A stretch of DNA of 64,000 nt from Rhodopirellula baltica. GTDB lineage: Bacteria > Planctomycetota > Planctomycetia > Pirellulales > Pirellulaceae. Shown here piece after piece: positions 28,686 through 37,845 of the stretch (position 1 is its first letter; every line of letters starts with the position of its first letter). Made by a program: the position numbers and the translations under genes. The notes beneath the pieces are model-generated. The model was not told the DNA's origin. It saw nothing but the letters and a program-made list of their open reading frames with translations, and made no database searches. The stretch spans positions 1 to 64,000 of the forward strand of contig PPHI01000092.1 in the NCBI GenBank assembly GCA_002901265.1, in the 5' to 3' direction.

Positions 28686-29798
28686 TTACTTGGGAAGGAC
28701 TCGCTCGATTTCCAAGGCAATTTTGTCGATCGGCAGGACGACATCTGCGAGGCCTTGTTGGACCACATTGCCAGGCATGCCCCAGACGACGCTGGTTTCT
28801 TTGTCTTGAGCGATGACCATGCAGCCTTTTTCCTTTAAAGCCCGAGCGCCTTCGGTTCCATCGATTCCCATACCGGTCAGGATGATACCGAGGCAGTTTT
28901 CGCCGAATGTACTGGCCATCGAACGGAACATCGGGTCAGCAGCGGGACGGCAAGAATGGATCGGCGGTTCCTGGTTCAGTTTGGTGATGATCTCGTTATT
29001 TCGTCGAATCACCGTCATGTGAAAACCGCCCGGCGCGATGACGATTTGTCCGGGCGCGATGACTCTGTCGTTGCTCGCTTCGACCACCGAATGTCCGCGC
29101 TCCGATGAAAGTCTTTCGGCCAACAAAGCTGTGAACGAAGCCGGCATATGCTGGACGATAAAGATTGGCACCTTCAAGTCGACCGGCAATCGGCTGACGA
29201 CGGTCGCGAGCGCTTTGGGGCCGCCTGTCGAAACACCGATCCCGATCGCATCGATTCGCGCCGGGGTGGTCACTCGATTGATGGCGGGTTGTCGCTGCGG
29301 CGTCATTCCTCCGACCGGATTGCGACCCATTCCAGCGGCGAGTCCACCCCCGCCGCCCACACCACTTAGTGCTTTGGCTTTGGCTTTGGTAGGAACCAGA
29401 CGATAGATCTTCGGGAGCAATTCTTCTTTCAGTTGCGAGACCGCATTGCTGATATGCCCTGCGTCCACCGGTTTGGTGGCGAAATCGTCGGCTCCTGCTG
29501 AGATCGCGTCCATGGTCGCTTCCGCACCGTCTTGGGTGAGCGCGCTGAACATGATGACAGGAAGCTTGCGATCCACTTTTCGGATCTCGCGAACTGTTTC
29601 AATGCCATCCATCACCGGCATCCCGACATCCATGATGATGATGTCGGGGCGGCAACGCGGCAGTTTGTCGATCGCGTCTTTTCCGTGCACCGCTTCGCTG
29701 ACGACTGAGATGTCTTTGGCGCTATTCAGGGTCGAAACCAGCAGACGTCTCATCATGGACGAGTCATCGCACACCATTACACGTATGACTTCGTTCAT
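28686..29798 (-). CDS. cheB: chemotaxis response regulator methylesterase CheB
   Basis: 370 residues. The N-terminal receiver domain has acidic D11-D12 and phosphoacceptor D57 (IIIMDVGMPVMDG) and K109. A Gly-rich linker (about 145-165) follows. The C-terminal methylesterase has the triad S190 (GVSTGGPKAL), H217 (IVQHMPASF) and D313 (LTGMGIDGTEG). It removes methyl groups from receptor glutamates to reset receptor sensitivity and acts in the cytoplasm. Its start overlaps the stop of the HDOD gene by four bases. It is the last gene of the minus-strand chemotaxis cluster; no CheR is present in the window. Confidence 0.93.
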   Translation of the reverse strand: MNEVIRVMVCDDSSMMRRLLVSTLNSAKDISVVSEAVHGKDAIDKLPRCRPDIIIMDVGMPVMDGIETVREIRKVDRKLPVIMFSALTQDGAEATMDAISAGADDFATKPVDAGHISNAVSQLKEELLPKIYRLVPTKAKAKALSGVGGGGGLAAGMGRNPVGGMTPQRQPAINRVTTPARIDAIGIGVSTGGPKALATVVSRLPVDLKVPIFIVQHMPASFTALLAERLSSERGHSVVEASNDRVIAPGQIVIAPGGFHMTVIRRNNEIITKLNQEPPIHSCRPAADPMFRSMASTFGENCLGIILTGMGIDGTEGARALKEKGCMVIAQDKETSVVWGMPGNVVQQGLADVVLPIDKIALEIERVLPK

Positions 29799-30718
29799 TC
29801 GCTACACCTTGAATCCGATTCGCATAGATCTTTACAACTCACTTCCAAATCTGCCTGGGTTCGTTCGAGAATCGGTTCCGTGATTTCAGTGAACGATTCT
29901 AGTAATGGACGGTTTACCACTTCTTCTAACATCTTGATGCCTAAATTGCCTTCTGGATCATAGCTCATCGATTCGCCAGATCGTTGCAGATGATTGGCAA
30001 GATGGTCCGCTGCGGAGGTGATCGCAACTAGCTTTTGATGGTTGCACTCTGAAGACGGGGTGTGATGAAATAGGATAGACTCGGTTAAGGCGTGCGGAAG
30101 CCGTTGTCGGTTCGCGAACCAAGCACCGAGATGGCAGTGATCGGTTTGAAAAATCTCTCGCTCTCGCTGGAGTGTTTGTTGAGATTCTTGAAAATTCAAC
30201 GGGTCTGCAAGCTGGAAACGATCCGGATCGACCAATGCGAAAATCAATCGGCCCAGGTCGTGTAATAAGCCGGCGGTGAATTCTTCGCCATCAAAGCCGA
30301 GATCTAAAAATTCGCCGAGATAGACTGCCACTGTCGCGGTCGCAAAGCTGTGGCGCAACAGTAACTCGCGCACCCAAATCTGTTCGATCGGTAGCCGTTT
30401 CATCATTCCGGCCGTGCTGGACGCGATGATCAGGTTTTTGCACTGGCGAATTCCCAGTCGCGTGATCGCACGGTGGAGCGAGGTCAGGGTTTTGCCACCG
30501 GCGAAGACCGGCGAGTTCGCCAAAGCCAAGGTATCCGCGGCCAACATTGGGTCTCGTGAAATCACACAGGCAAGGTGTTGCGGGCGACACTCAGGGTCTT
30601 GTGCGATTTCCAACGCTTCACAGGCCGCAGACGGCAGACTCAGCGTCTCACCACGACGCCCCTCGAGAAGCGCTTGGAGCGACTTCGGCGGCGTTTCGAT
30701 GTGAAGAGTTGGGTCCAT
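29795..30718 (-). CDS. HDOD-domain signalling protein
   Basis: 307 residues. Residues about 15-215 match the HDOD domain, a degenerate HD-type phosphohydrolase fold: LPSAACEALEIAQDPECRPQ, VISRDPMLAADTLALANSPVF and GLLHDLGRLIFAL. The HD pair is partly present at LLHDLGR. No output domain such as GGDEF is attached. HDOD proteins are often found next to chemotaxis or cyclic-di-GMP genes as regulatory modules. Here the stop overlaps the cheB start (ATGA), which strongly suggests production with cheB and a role in the same pathway. Confidence 0.85.
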   Translation of the reverse strand: MDPTLHIETPPKSLQALLEGRRGETLSLPSAACEALEIAQDPECRPQHLACVISRDPMLAADTLALANSPVFAGGKTLTSLHRAITRLGIRQCKNLIIASSTAGMMKRLPIEQIWVRELLLRHSFATATVAVYLGEFLDLGFDGEEFTAGLLHDLGRLIFALVDPDRFQLADPLNFQESQQTLQREREIFQTDHCHLGAWFANRQRLPHALTESILFHHTPSSECNHQKLVAITSAADHLANHLQRSGESMSYDPEGNLGIKMLEEVVNRPLLESFTEITEPILERTQADLEVSCKDLCESDSRCSE

Positions 30719-30789
30719 GTTGTGAGCCGAGTGAGGCTTGTGCGGCGAGCGTTAGGCGATACCGATTGGTTTACGTTGTCGTTCTGGTC

Positions 30790-32100
30790 TTACAGTTGAT
30801 ACTTTGCCTGCATCTGGGAGCCTCTTTTCCCCGAACTCGATTGACCGGAGATTGCACCCTTTACCTCACTGCGAAGCAATTCTGTCAGTGACAGCACCGT
30901 GTTGGCGATCATGTTGTTTCCATCGGCCAAATCGGCAACGTTGTTGGAAATCTCGGCTGTCATCGCGGTTTGTTCTTCGACGGCCCCGGCGATCGCGTTT
31001 TGGCTTTCGTTGATCTGCGAAATGATGTCGCTGACCAATTCGATCGCGTCAGTCGCTTCCATGGTGTCGCCTTGGATCGCTTCGATTCGGCGGACAATGT
31101 CTTCGGTGGCAGTACCGGTTTGGGCGGCGAGTTCCTTGACTTCGTTCGCGACGACGGCGAATCCTTTGCCAGCTTCTCCGGCACGGGCTGCTTCGATGGT
31201 CGCATTCAACGCCAGCAGGTTCGTTTGCTCAGCAATCGAGTTGATCACGCGAATCATCTCGCCGATTTCGGTACTGCTTCGTCCCAATCGAGAAATCGTT
31301 TCGGTCGTCGACCGCGCCGCATCGACCGCATTTCGTGCGACACTCGCCGCGCCAGTCGCATTGCGGGCGATCTCTTGAATCGAAGCTTCGAATTGTTCGA
31401 CTGCGCTGCGAAGTGATTCGGCGCTCGTGCTGACGTTCTGTGCCACGTCACCGGTGGAGCCGATGGATTCCGATGCTTTAGCAAGTACTGTGACCGCTTT
31501 TCGCGAGCAATACATCGAAACAGCGAAACACCCAATCGTGATGAGGATCGCTCCTAGCATCATACGATAAAACTGTTGTTGCGCCAGATACGAAGCATCG
31601 TCACCGATGGCCATCACGACGGCATGTGCCGCTTGATGTGCGTCTTGGGTTTGCGCGATCAACATCGCCCGTAGGTTTTGAACGCGTTCTTTATCAGCGA
31701 TTTGTAGCGCGGAGAGAAACTCGTCGGCAAGCTTTTTCTTATGCTCGAAAGCCGTCTGTGATAAATCGAGTGCCTCGGCCACCGATTCGTCGGCGGGATG
31801 GATTTCCCCAAATTCATGTTCGCCGCCGAACCGTAACAGCGATAGCGACTCCATCATCAGTTCGTAGGTCGCTTCCGGATTGGCTTTGTCGCCTTCGGCG
31901 ATTTCGAGCAATTCTCGCGTGTGGCGTTGGTTGAGCATCCGTTGCCGACCGCTCAAGTTTGTCGCCGCAGCGCTGGACATCAGTTGCGAACTTTGCAACG
32001 ACATCAGAAAAACTTGCACCGTCATTCCGGCCAAGCAAATCAGCGGAATGGCAGCGATATACCAGCGAATACGACCAAGCTTTTTCGAGGACTTAAGCAT
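30790..32100 (-). CDS. methyl-accepting chemotaxis protein with PilJ-type sensor
   Basis: 436 residues. Membrane helix at about 13-33 ([20 protein letters not shown]), a periplasmic part with [19 protein letters not shown], the signature of the PilJ/nitrate-sensor helical N-terminal domain, a second membrane helix near 182-199 ([19 protein letters not shown]), then a signalling domain with [18 protein letters not shown] and [19 protein letters not shown]. It lacks an obvious HAMP. The ligand is unknown; PilJ-type domains in other bacteria sense small molecules or pilus-linked signals. It lies between the heme-type receptor and the HDOD gene. Confidence 0.88.
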   Translation of the reverse strand: MLKSSKKLGRIRWYIAAIPLICLAGMTVQVFLMSLQSSQLMSSAAATNLSGRQRMLNQRHTRELLEIAEGDKANPEATYELMMESLSLLRFGGEHEFGEIHPADESVAEALDLSQTAFEHKKKLADEFLSALQIADKERVQNLRAMLIAQTQDAHQAAHAVVMAIGDDASYLAQQQFYRMMLGAILITIGCFAVSMYCSRKAVTVLAKASESIGSTGDVAQNVSTSAESLRSAVEQFEASIQEIARNATGAASVARNAVDAARSTTETISRLGRSSTEIGEMIRVINSIAEQTNLLALNATIEAARAGEAGKGFAVVANEVKELAAQTGTATEDIVRRIEAIQGDTMEATDAIELVSDIISQINESQNAIAGAVEEQTAMTAEISNNVADLADGNNMIANTVLSLTELLRSEVKGAISGQSSSGKRGSQMQAKYQL

Positions 32101-32193
32101 GTTCTTTCATAGAAGTGAAAAAGTTCTTTTGTAATTCAGTGACCTGATTACGGGACGGGGAACCTGCGATCAGGTGGATGTGTGACGTACAGG

Positions 32194-33546
32194 CTACTTT
32201 GATGTTTTCAGTCGGTCCGCGAGTGAGCGACTTGATTGAAGCACACGATAGACGCTCTGGCTGATTTCATCGGTCGCTTCTTGTTGTTGCGAAACCGCAC
32301 CGGCGATCGCGTCTTGGTTCGAATCGATGTTGTTGATCGTGTCTTGTACATTGCGAATATCAGCAAGGAGACGCGATGCGGTTTGCTGAACCGACTCGAT
32401 TCGTTCGGTGATCGCGCCGGTGGCATCCGCTGTTTGTTGGGCGAGTCCTTTGACTTCGCCCGCAACGACAGCAAAACCCTTACCTACCTCTCCGGCCCGG
32501 GCGGCTTCGATTGTCGCATTGAGGGCAAGTAGATTGGTTTGCTCGGCGATCGATTCGATCAATTGCACGACGCTGCCAATTTCTCGTGTGCTCGCATCGA
32601 GAGCGTTGCTCTGTTGGTGGGTTGATTCGACCAGCGACACGACGAGTTTCGCATCACGAGACGCGTGGGTCGCATATTCGGCGATGCTGCGGACGTTCGC
32701 GGAGAATTCTTCGATCGATGTTGCGATGCAGGCCGTATCGTTGGCGACTTCGTCACCGACAGCAGCCCCGATTTCGGCTGCCTTTTTCGATTGATCATCA
32801 CGGATGGAACGGAGCACCATCAACGAAAAGAGTGAACTGATCGCAAGCAGGATCACCACGGCCACGCCGCCTTTCGCGAGCGCCGTCTGGGCCGCCGCTT
32901 CGGCTGGTTGCAAAGATTGCACAATTTCGAACGCACCATACAGGTCACCGGCCTTCATACCTTCCATCGGGTAACCGAGCACGTCTGTACCAGTGTCGTT
33001 GCCCCATAGCTCTTGCGACGTTTTCGGATCGCCGTGACAAATCAGACAACTATTGTCCAGCCGGATCGATCGAAACAGGTGTGCTGTATTGGTGGCGGCA
33101 TCAACTTTGACCAATTCAGCGGCGTTCGTCGCCCTCAATTCTGTCAACGCGTCGAGTTGAAATTTGTTGGGCTTATGGTCAGGGTTACGTGGGCGAAATG
33201 CAGGAATGCGATAGGTGAAGTCAGCCTGTTTTGAGACATGTTCGATCGCATTGAATGCCGCAATGATCGGAAGCGTCGAAAGCAGTTTTTCTTGTTCGCC
33301 CTGATTCTGCAACTCGATCAACTCGTCAGTGGTGACAATGCCGTCTTTCCACTGTTGGTTCATGTGATCACGCGTCGCTTCGGCGGATTCGCAGAGTGCC
33401 AGACCACGTTCGACACAACTGTCGATCGCTTTCTGTTTTGCATCAACGTAGTACAAACAAGCCATGCCGATCGCCAAAAGTGCAGGTAGCAGCACTCCGA
33501 GCATCAGGACTCTTGTAAGTTGCGAAAGACGACTAAGTAAATTCAT
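32194..33546 (-). CDS. methyl-accepting chemotaxis protein with DUF3365 c-type heme sensor
   Basis: 450 residues. The N-terminal membrane helix is at about 12-33, the periplasmic domain at 35-215, and a second helix near 222-242 ([19 protein letters not shown]). The sensor contains a single heme c attachment motif C167-L-I-C170-H171 ([10 protein letters not shown]) and the [21 protein letters not shown] region that mark DUF3365 (Tll0287-like) domains. The cytoplasmic part has [18 protein letters not shown] and [19 protein letters not shown] heme sensor suggests response to redox state, oxygen or nitric oxide; the ligand is inference. It follows cheA in the same direction. Confidence 0.88.
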   Translation of the reverse strand: MNLLSRLSQLTRVLMLGVLLPALLAIGMACLYYVDAKQKAIDSCVERGLALCESAEATRDHMNQQWKDGIVTTDELIELQNQGEQEKLLSTLPIIAAFNAIEHVSKQADFTYRIPAFRPRNPDHKPNKFQLDALTELRATNAAELVKVDAATNTAHLFRSIRLDNSCLICHGDPKTSQELWGNDTGTDVLGYPMEGMKAGDLYGAFEIVQSLQPAEAAAQTALAKGGVAVVILLAISSLFSLMVLRSIRDDQSKKAAEIGAAVGDEVANDTACIATSIEEFSANVRSIAEYATHASRDAKLVVSLVESTHQQSNALDASTREIGSVVQLIESIAEQTNLLALNATIEAARAGEVGKGFAVVAGEVKGLAQQTADATGAITERIESVQQTASRLLADIRNVQDTINNIDSNQDAIAGAVSQQQEATDEISQSVYRVLQSSRSLADRLKTSK

Positions 33547-33654
33547 CGATGGAACTCGACACTAACTATCAAGTGACATTGGGAACAAACAGGGCGTATC
33601 AGGGCAATCAATTCAAATCAATCGGAGGGCAATCTGGAATGGAATCAAGGTTTG

Positions 33655-35532
33655 CTAGGCGAACATCGGGTTGTCGAATCCTCGTGGCGCGACATGTGAA
33701 ACGACTTGATCCAAGTCGACCACTTCGGTGACGCGATCGCGGATGATGCATTGACCTTTGTTGGGTTCGTTCAGCATCGAAAGGGGCACATTGACGACAT
33801 CGACGATGTTCTCGACGACTACGCCTACATGCATTCGTCCGGCGGAATAGACGACCGCATTGATCAAACCGTTTTCGTCTCCCGAAACACCTCCGCCGTA
33901 ACCATTGCCCAATTGAAGCAACGGCATGATTTCGCCGCGGTATTGGATGACCTGCTCGTTGCCGGAATGTTCGATTCTGCTTGCTTCGAACTTTTCCAAC
34001 CGCGCGACAGTGGAGAGTTTGATTGCCGATCGATTTCCGTTATCGGACTCGACCAACAGCATCAGTTCGGACTCCGACATGCCATCGAGGTGTGCGAGGT
34101 CATTGTTTCGCGGAACGCGATCACGGTGTTCTGACAAAACGTTGCTGCGTTGTGCGACGCCAAGCACGTCCAAGATCAGTGCGACCATCCCATCCCCCAT
34201 GATGGTAGCACCTGCATAGCAGGCAATATTTTCTAAAAAACCGCCTAAGGGCTTAACGACAATTTCTTGACTGTCGATCACCGAATCGACGACTAACCCG
34301 AAGTGCCGATCTTCCGCTTGCAGGACGATAATATTGACACTTTCGTTGTAGTCGTTCCGTCCCCGTGGCGGACGCAGGCCGAGCAGTTCGTCGAGGAACA
34401 CCAACGGCAAAAGGTTTCCGCGTAAGCGATAGACGGGGACGTCATGGATGAACTCGATTTCACATTTGTCGAGGTCACAATCGAGGCGTACCAGTTCCAG
34501 CAAACTGACTTGTGGGATCGCGTATGCTTCGCCGGCTGTCTCGGTGATCAATGCCGGAACGATCGCGAGTGTCAACGGAATCTTGATCCGGAGTGTCGTC
34601 CCCTTTCCGGCGACACTCTTGATTTCGAGTGTCCCGCCGATCCGTTCAATATTTGTTTTCACGACGTCCATACCGACGCCGCGCCCTGAAACGTTTGTGA
34701 CCGTTTGTGCCGTCGAAAAGCCTGGCAACAAGATCAGGTTGATCAGCTCACGCTCGCCCATCATGTCGGCTTGCTCGGGAGTGATTAGCCCTTTCTCGAT
34801 CGCCTTGTCACGGACGCGATCGGCGCGAATTCCGCCACCGTCATCGCAGATTTCGATGATGACTTGTCCGCCTTCGTGGAATGCCCGCAACAACAAGATG
34901 CCTTCCGCACGTTTGCCGGCTTCCAGTCTGGCTTCTGGCGGTTCAATCCCGTGATCGACCGAATTTCGGACGATGTGTGTGAGCGGGTCCTTGATCGCTT
35001 CAAGAATCGTTTTGTCAAGTTCCGTGTCAGCGCCTTCCATTTCGACGGCGACTTTCTTTTTGCAAGCGGACGCGAGGTCACGTACGACGCGTGGCAGTTT
35101 GCTCCAGGCATGGCGGATCGGTTGCATCCGAGTCTTCATCACGCCTTCTTGCAGCTCTGTCGTGATCAAGTTCAAACGCTGTGAAGCCGCCAGAATATTT
35201 GAATCTTTCGATTTCTCGCAGATACGCAAAATCTGATTCCGAGCCAGCACCAGTTCGCCGACAAGGTTCATCAATTTGTCGAGGAGATCGACATCGATTC
35301 GCACCGTGGAGTCGGCAACGGATTTGCCTTTCTCTCCGTCGGATGGCTTCGGTGGCGTCTTCGCTTCACTGACTTCGGCCGGTTTTGGCGTAGGGACTGC
35401 GGCAGCCGGTTTGGACTCGGCAGGTTTGACAGAAGTCGTCTCTGCTGCGGCGACGCTGGGTTCGGGGGCGACGTGATCGGCACTTGCGTCTTTCCCCGAT
35501 GCGTTTTCATTCTCGGCATCGGTTGCTACCAC
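33655..35532 (-). CDS. cheA: chemotaxis histidine kinase CheA, C-terminal part (frameshifted gene)
   Basis: About 625 residues if read from the GTG at 35532, but the frame is open further upstream and joins the phosphotransfer part at 35592-35945. After a Pro/Ala/Lys linker come the dimerisation helices (LLDKLMNLVGELVLARNQIL), the ATPase domain (HIVRNSVDHGIEPPEARLEAG, CDDGGGIRAD, GFSTA and GRGVGMDVV), and a CheW-like regulatory domain. The C-terminal 150 residues look like a second CheW-like domain. The break lies near 35608-35612: the sense strand runs GEGEA then DYASLIGQLQELL in the next frame, which one added base would restore. This is the kinase of the local chemotaxis pathway. Confidence 0.85.
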   Translation of the reverse strand: MVATDAENENASGKDASADHVAPEPSVAAAETTSVKPAESKPAAAVPTPKPAEVSEAKTPPKPSDGEKGKSVADSTVRIDVDLLDKLMNLVGELVLARNQILRICEKSKDSNILAASQRLNLITTELQEGVMKTRMQPIRHAWSKLPRVVRDLASACKKKVAVEMEGADTELDKTILEAIKDPLTHIVRNSVDHGIEPPEARLEAGKRAEGILLLRAFHEGGQVIIEICDDGGGIRADRVRDKAIEKGLITPEQADMMGERELINLILLPGFSTAQTVTNVSGRGVGMDVVKTNIERIGGTLEIKSVAGKGTTLRIKIPLTLAIVPALITETAGEAYAIPQVSLLELVRLDCDLDKCEIEFIHDVPVYRLRGNLLPLVFLDELLGLRPPRGRNDYNESVNIIVLQAEDRHFGLVVDSVIDSQEIVVKPLGGFLENIACYAGATIMGDGMVALILDVLGVAQRSNVLSEHRDRVPRNNDLAHLDGMSESELMLLVESDNGNRSAIKLSTVARLEKFEASRIEHSGNEQVIQYRGEIMPLLQLGNGYGGGVSGDENGLINAVVYSAGRMHVGVVVENIVDVVNVPLSMLNEPNKGQCIIRDRVTEVVDLDQVVSHVAPRGFDNPMFA

Positions 35533-35591
35533 TGCGGGAGTCGAGCCGTCGACTTCACCCTTGGTATCAAGCAGTTCTTGAAGCTGTCCGA

Positions 35592-35945
35592 TCAGCGACG
35601 CATAGTCGCTTCGCCTTCAATTCCGCTGTCTTCCAAATTGGTCAGGATGCTGCGGATGGCATCGACCATGCCGAGCAAACCATCCGCGATATGATTGTTT
35701 AGTTGAAATGCACCATCGCGAAGTGGGACCAGTAGGTTCTCGCCGACGTGGGCGACTTTCTCTAGTTTGGGAAGGGCGAGAAAGCCAGACGTGCCTTTGA
35801 TCGTATGGATCGTTCGAAAGATACTTGCGAGTCGATCGCGGTTATCCGGTTCGTCTTCGAGCGCAAGCAGATCGCTGTCAAGTTGGTCGAGGCTTTCATA
35901 GCTTTCGACCAAAAACTCTTTGATGATGTCGTCAAGTCCGTCCAC
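35592..35945 (-). CDS. cheA: CheA N-terminal phosphotransfer (Hpt) part of the frameshifted gene
   Basis: 117 residues, an Hpt domain with phosphoacceptor H47 in RTIHTIKGTSGFLALPKLEKV. It ends at a TGA only because of an apparent single-base loss about 15 bases earlier; the last natural residues are EGEA, and the intact protein would continue into the kinase part at 35532. It could be a free Hpt protein in a two-protein kinase, but the seamless join when one base is added makes a broken or mis-sequenced cheA more likely. It is the first gene of the cluster. Confidence 0.75.
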   Translation of the reverse strand: MDGLDDIIKEFLVESYESLDQLDSDLLALEDEPDNRDRLASIFRTIHTIKGTSGFLALPKLEKVAHVGENLLVPLRDGAFQLNNHIADGLLGMVDAIRSILTNLEDSGIEGEATMRR

Positions 35946-36373
35946 AACTCAATTCCCCGTACAGGTTGGCTTTAAAGGCATCGATGTGTGGCAACCGTGA
36001 ACGTCCTTCCGGTTGCGGCTAACATGCCAGACCGAGACCGTCTGCAACTGCAGAATGTCTGCGAATACAGGGAACGATAGAACGCCACTAAATACGCGAT
36101 CGAATTCGCAATTTGGAACTTACGGGAATAGGGGAACACCCCAGCCAGCACAGCGAGGGATAAGCCAGCAGTGCAGGGACCGAACCCACAAAAGAGAAAC
36201 GGGTGTCCGGTGGCAGACGCGGAAGATCTGCAACAAGACTGTCGGGCAATGCAGTCTTGATGGTGCGTGAGAACGCGAAGAATTGGGGGTGAACGCAGTC
36301 GAAATCGCGACACCGAAGCGACGGACAACCCTCACTGGGATTGTCCGGCAGACCAGATATCAGTGGCCTTGAA
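35946..36373. other. intergenic region between AIM24-type gene and cheA
   Basis: 428 bases containing the promoter of the chemotaxis cluster (minus strand) and, at its upper end, a hairpin downstream of the AIM24-type gene. Nothing else was recognised; short frames within it have no protein-like composition. Confidence 0.45.
36323..36346 (-). terminator. 9-bp stem-loop after the AIM24-type gene
   Basis: ggacaaccc at 36323-36331 pairs (one G-T wobble) with ggattgtcc at 36338-36346, about 28 bases beyond the stop of the minus-strand AIM24-type gene. No T-run follows, so it is a possible rather than a clear intrinsic terminator. Confidence 0.4.
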
Positions 36374-37435
36374 TCAGTCGCCCATAAACATTTCGCCCAG
36401 ACCACCAAGCAGGCTTCCTTCGCCCTTGCGTGTGTTGCCCGCGGCCGGGATCGCGGAAGCAAGGCGACCGGCGAATCGCGAGAACGGCAACGATTGCAGC
36501 CAGACGGGGCCGGGGCCTCGGACGGTAGCGAGGAACAAGCCTTCGCCACCGAAGAATGCGTTCTTTAGCCCGCCAACAAACTGCACGTCATAGTTAACGG
36601 TCGGCCCCATCGCGACCAAGCACCCGGTATCCAAGCGAATCGTTTCGCCCGCTTCGAGTTCTCGGTACATCATCGTTCCGCCCGCGTGAATGATCCCGAT
36701 GCCGTCGCCGCGTAGACGTTGCATGATGAAGCCTTCGCCGCCGAACAGTCCAGCGCCAATCTTCTTTTGAAATGCGATATCGACGGTCGTCCCGCGGGCG
36801 CCACAGAGGAACGCGTCTTTTTGGCAGATCACTTCGCCGCCAAGTTGATCGAGGTGCAATGGAATACATCGCCCCGGATAGGGCGCACCGAAAGCAACTT
36901 GGGCACGCTGCTGAGATTGATTGGTGAATGTCGTCATGAATAACGCTTCGCCGGTCAGCACACGTTTTCCGGCCGAGAGTACCTTGCCGAATAAGCTGGA
37001 GTCTTGTTTTGATGGGTCGCCGAAGACGGTCGCCATCTCGATCCCGTCGGTCATGTACATTAGCGCGCCCGCTTCGGCGATCGTTTGCTCGCCCGGGTCA
37101 AGCGTGATTTCGACGTACTGTGTTTCGTGTCCGAAGATCTCGTAATCGATTTCATCGCTGGTTCGTGCTCGACCATCCGATGATTGACCGCCCCGCATCG
37201 TCACCGGTGCGGAGCTGATTTGGACTTCACCGGCCGAGAACTGGTCATCGTGGTCGGCGGTGGTGTTGACCCCCGATCCCAAGCCAGCCGACTCGAACGG
37301 GTCATCCATTGTTGCCGTGCTGCCGGGCACATTGAATGCGTGACCACAGGTTCGGCAATTGACCGTTTTTCCGGTCATGTCGTCGCCGGCTTGGTACTGT
37401 TTTCCACACATGGGGCAGTTAAATTCCACGGTCAA
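36374..37435 (-). CDS. AIM24/TIGR00266 family protein with N-terminal zinc ribbon
   Basis: 353 residues. Residues 7-30 hold a Cys4 zinc ribbon (CPMC at 7-10, CRTC at 27-30). After an acidic linker, residues about 95-330 match the AIM24/TIGR00266 beta-barrel family: LDPGEQTIAEAGALMYM, MTTFTNQSQQRAQVAFG, FQKKIGAGLFGGEGFIMQRL, and the Gly-rich GGLKNAFFGGEGLFLATVRG. The C-terminal tail is Gly-rich. The family is widespread and its biochemical role is not established; some members are phage-shock or membrane-linked. It is a single gene, divergent from metY. Confidence 0.85.
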   Translation of the reverse strand: MTVEFNCPMCGKQYQAGDDMTGKTVNCRTCGHAFNVPGSTATMDDPFESAGLGSGVNTTADHDDQFSAGEVQISSAPVTMRGGQSSDGRARTSDEIDYEIFGHETQYVEITLDPGEQTIAEAGALMYMTDGIEMATVFGDPSKQDSSLFGKVLSAGKRVLTGEALFMTTFTNQSQQRAQVAFGAPYPGRCIPLHLDQLGGEVICQKDAFLCGARGTTVDIAFQKKIGAGLFGGEGFIMQRLRGDGIGIIHAGGTMMYRELEAGETIRLDTGCLVAMGPTVNYDVQFVGGLKNAFFGGEGLFLATVRGPGPVWLQSLPFSRFAGRLASAIPAAGNTRKGEGSLLGGLGEMFMGD

Positions 37436-37845
37436 TCGTCCTTCTTGATTTGGCGGTCGTCATTTTGGGAGCTGCGTTTTAGCTGCGGGCGCGTTTAAGC
37501 CAAGGCCTCACCGTAGCGTCGATGGGGCGCGGCCGCTTCCTCGGTTGTGATTTTTTCGAACATCGATGCTTTGCGTATTCGAACGCCACCGCGTGAAATT
37601 GCGTCACCGTGTGAAATTGGGATGAGGATCGCAGTTTCTAGAGAAGCGTTTGGGAGCCCCCACTCGTCGCGCCCCAGACGAAGTTTTACACTCACGGTGC
37701 AATCTCCGGTCCAGACCGATTGGATCGCGGCATTCCCCTTCACGCCGCGAGCGGCAGCGGGAACCCCGCAAACCGCCGAATTGCCACCTCCGGATCTCCC
37801 GGATTTTCCATTGAGACTCCCCCCTCATTCCTGAAAAGAAACGAT
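37436..37845. other. divergent control region upstream of metY
   Basis: 410 bases between the AIM24-type gene and metY. Two copies of a 15-base element (caccgYgtgaaattg) lie at 37587-37601 and 37605-37619, an 18-base period, which would be suitable for a DNA-binding protein. I could not fit any known SAM riboswitch class to the leader. An 82-codon minus frame spans much of it but has no recognisable protein features. Confidence 0.45.

Noticed and set aside
35592-35615. Programmed ribosomal frameshift in cheA
   Set aside because: No slippery run or downstream structure is visible, and two other genes in the window show the same kind of single-base loss.
37495-37743. 82-codon minus-strand reading frame between the AIM24-type gene and metY
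   Set aside because: No family, no signal peptide, no ribosome-binding site, and it covers the likely divergent promoter region with the direct repeat.
37620-37845. SAM riboswitch in the metY leader
   Set aside because: No match to any SAM class that I could draw from the sequence.
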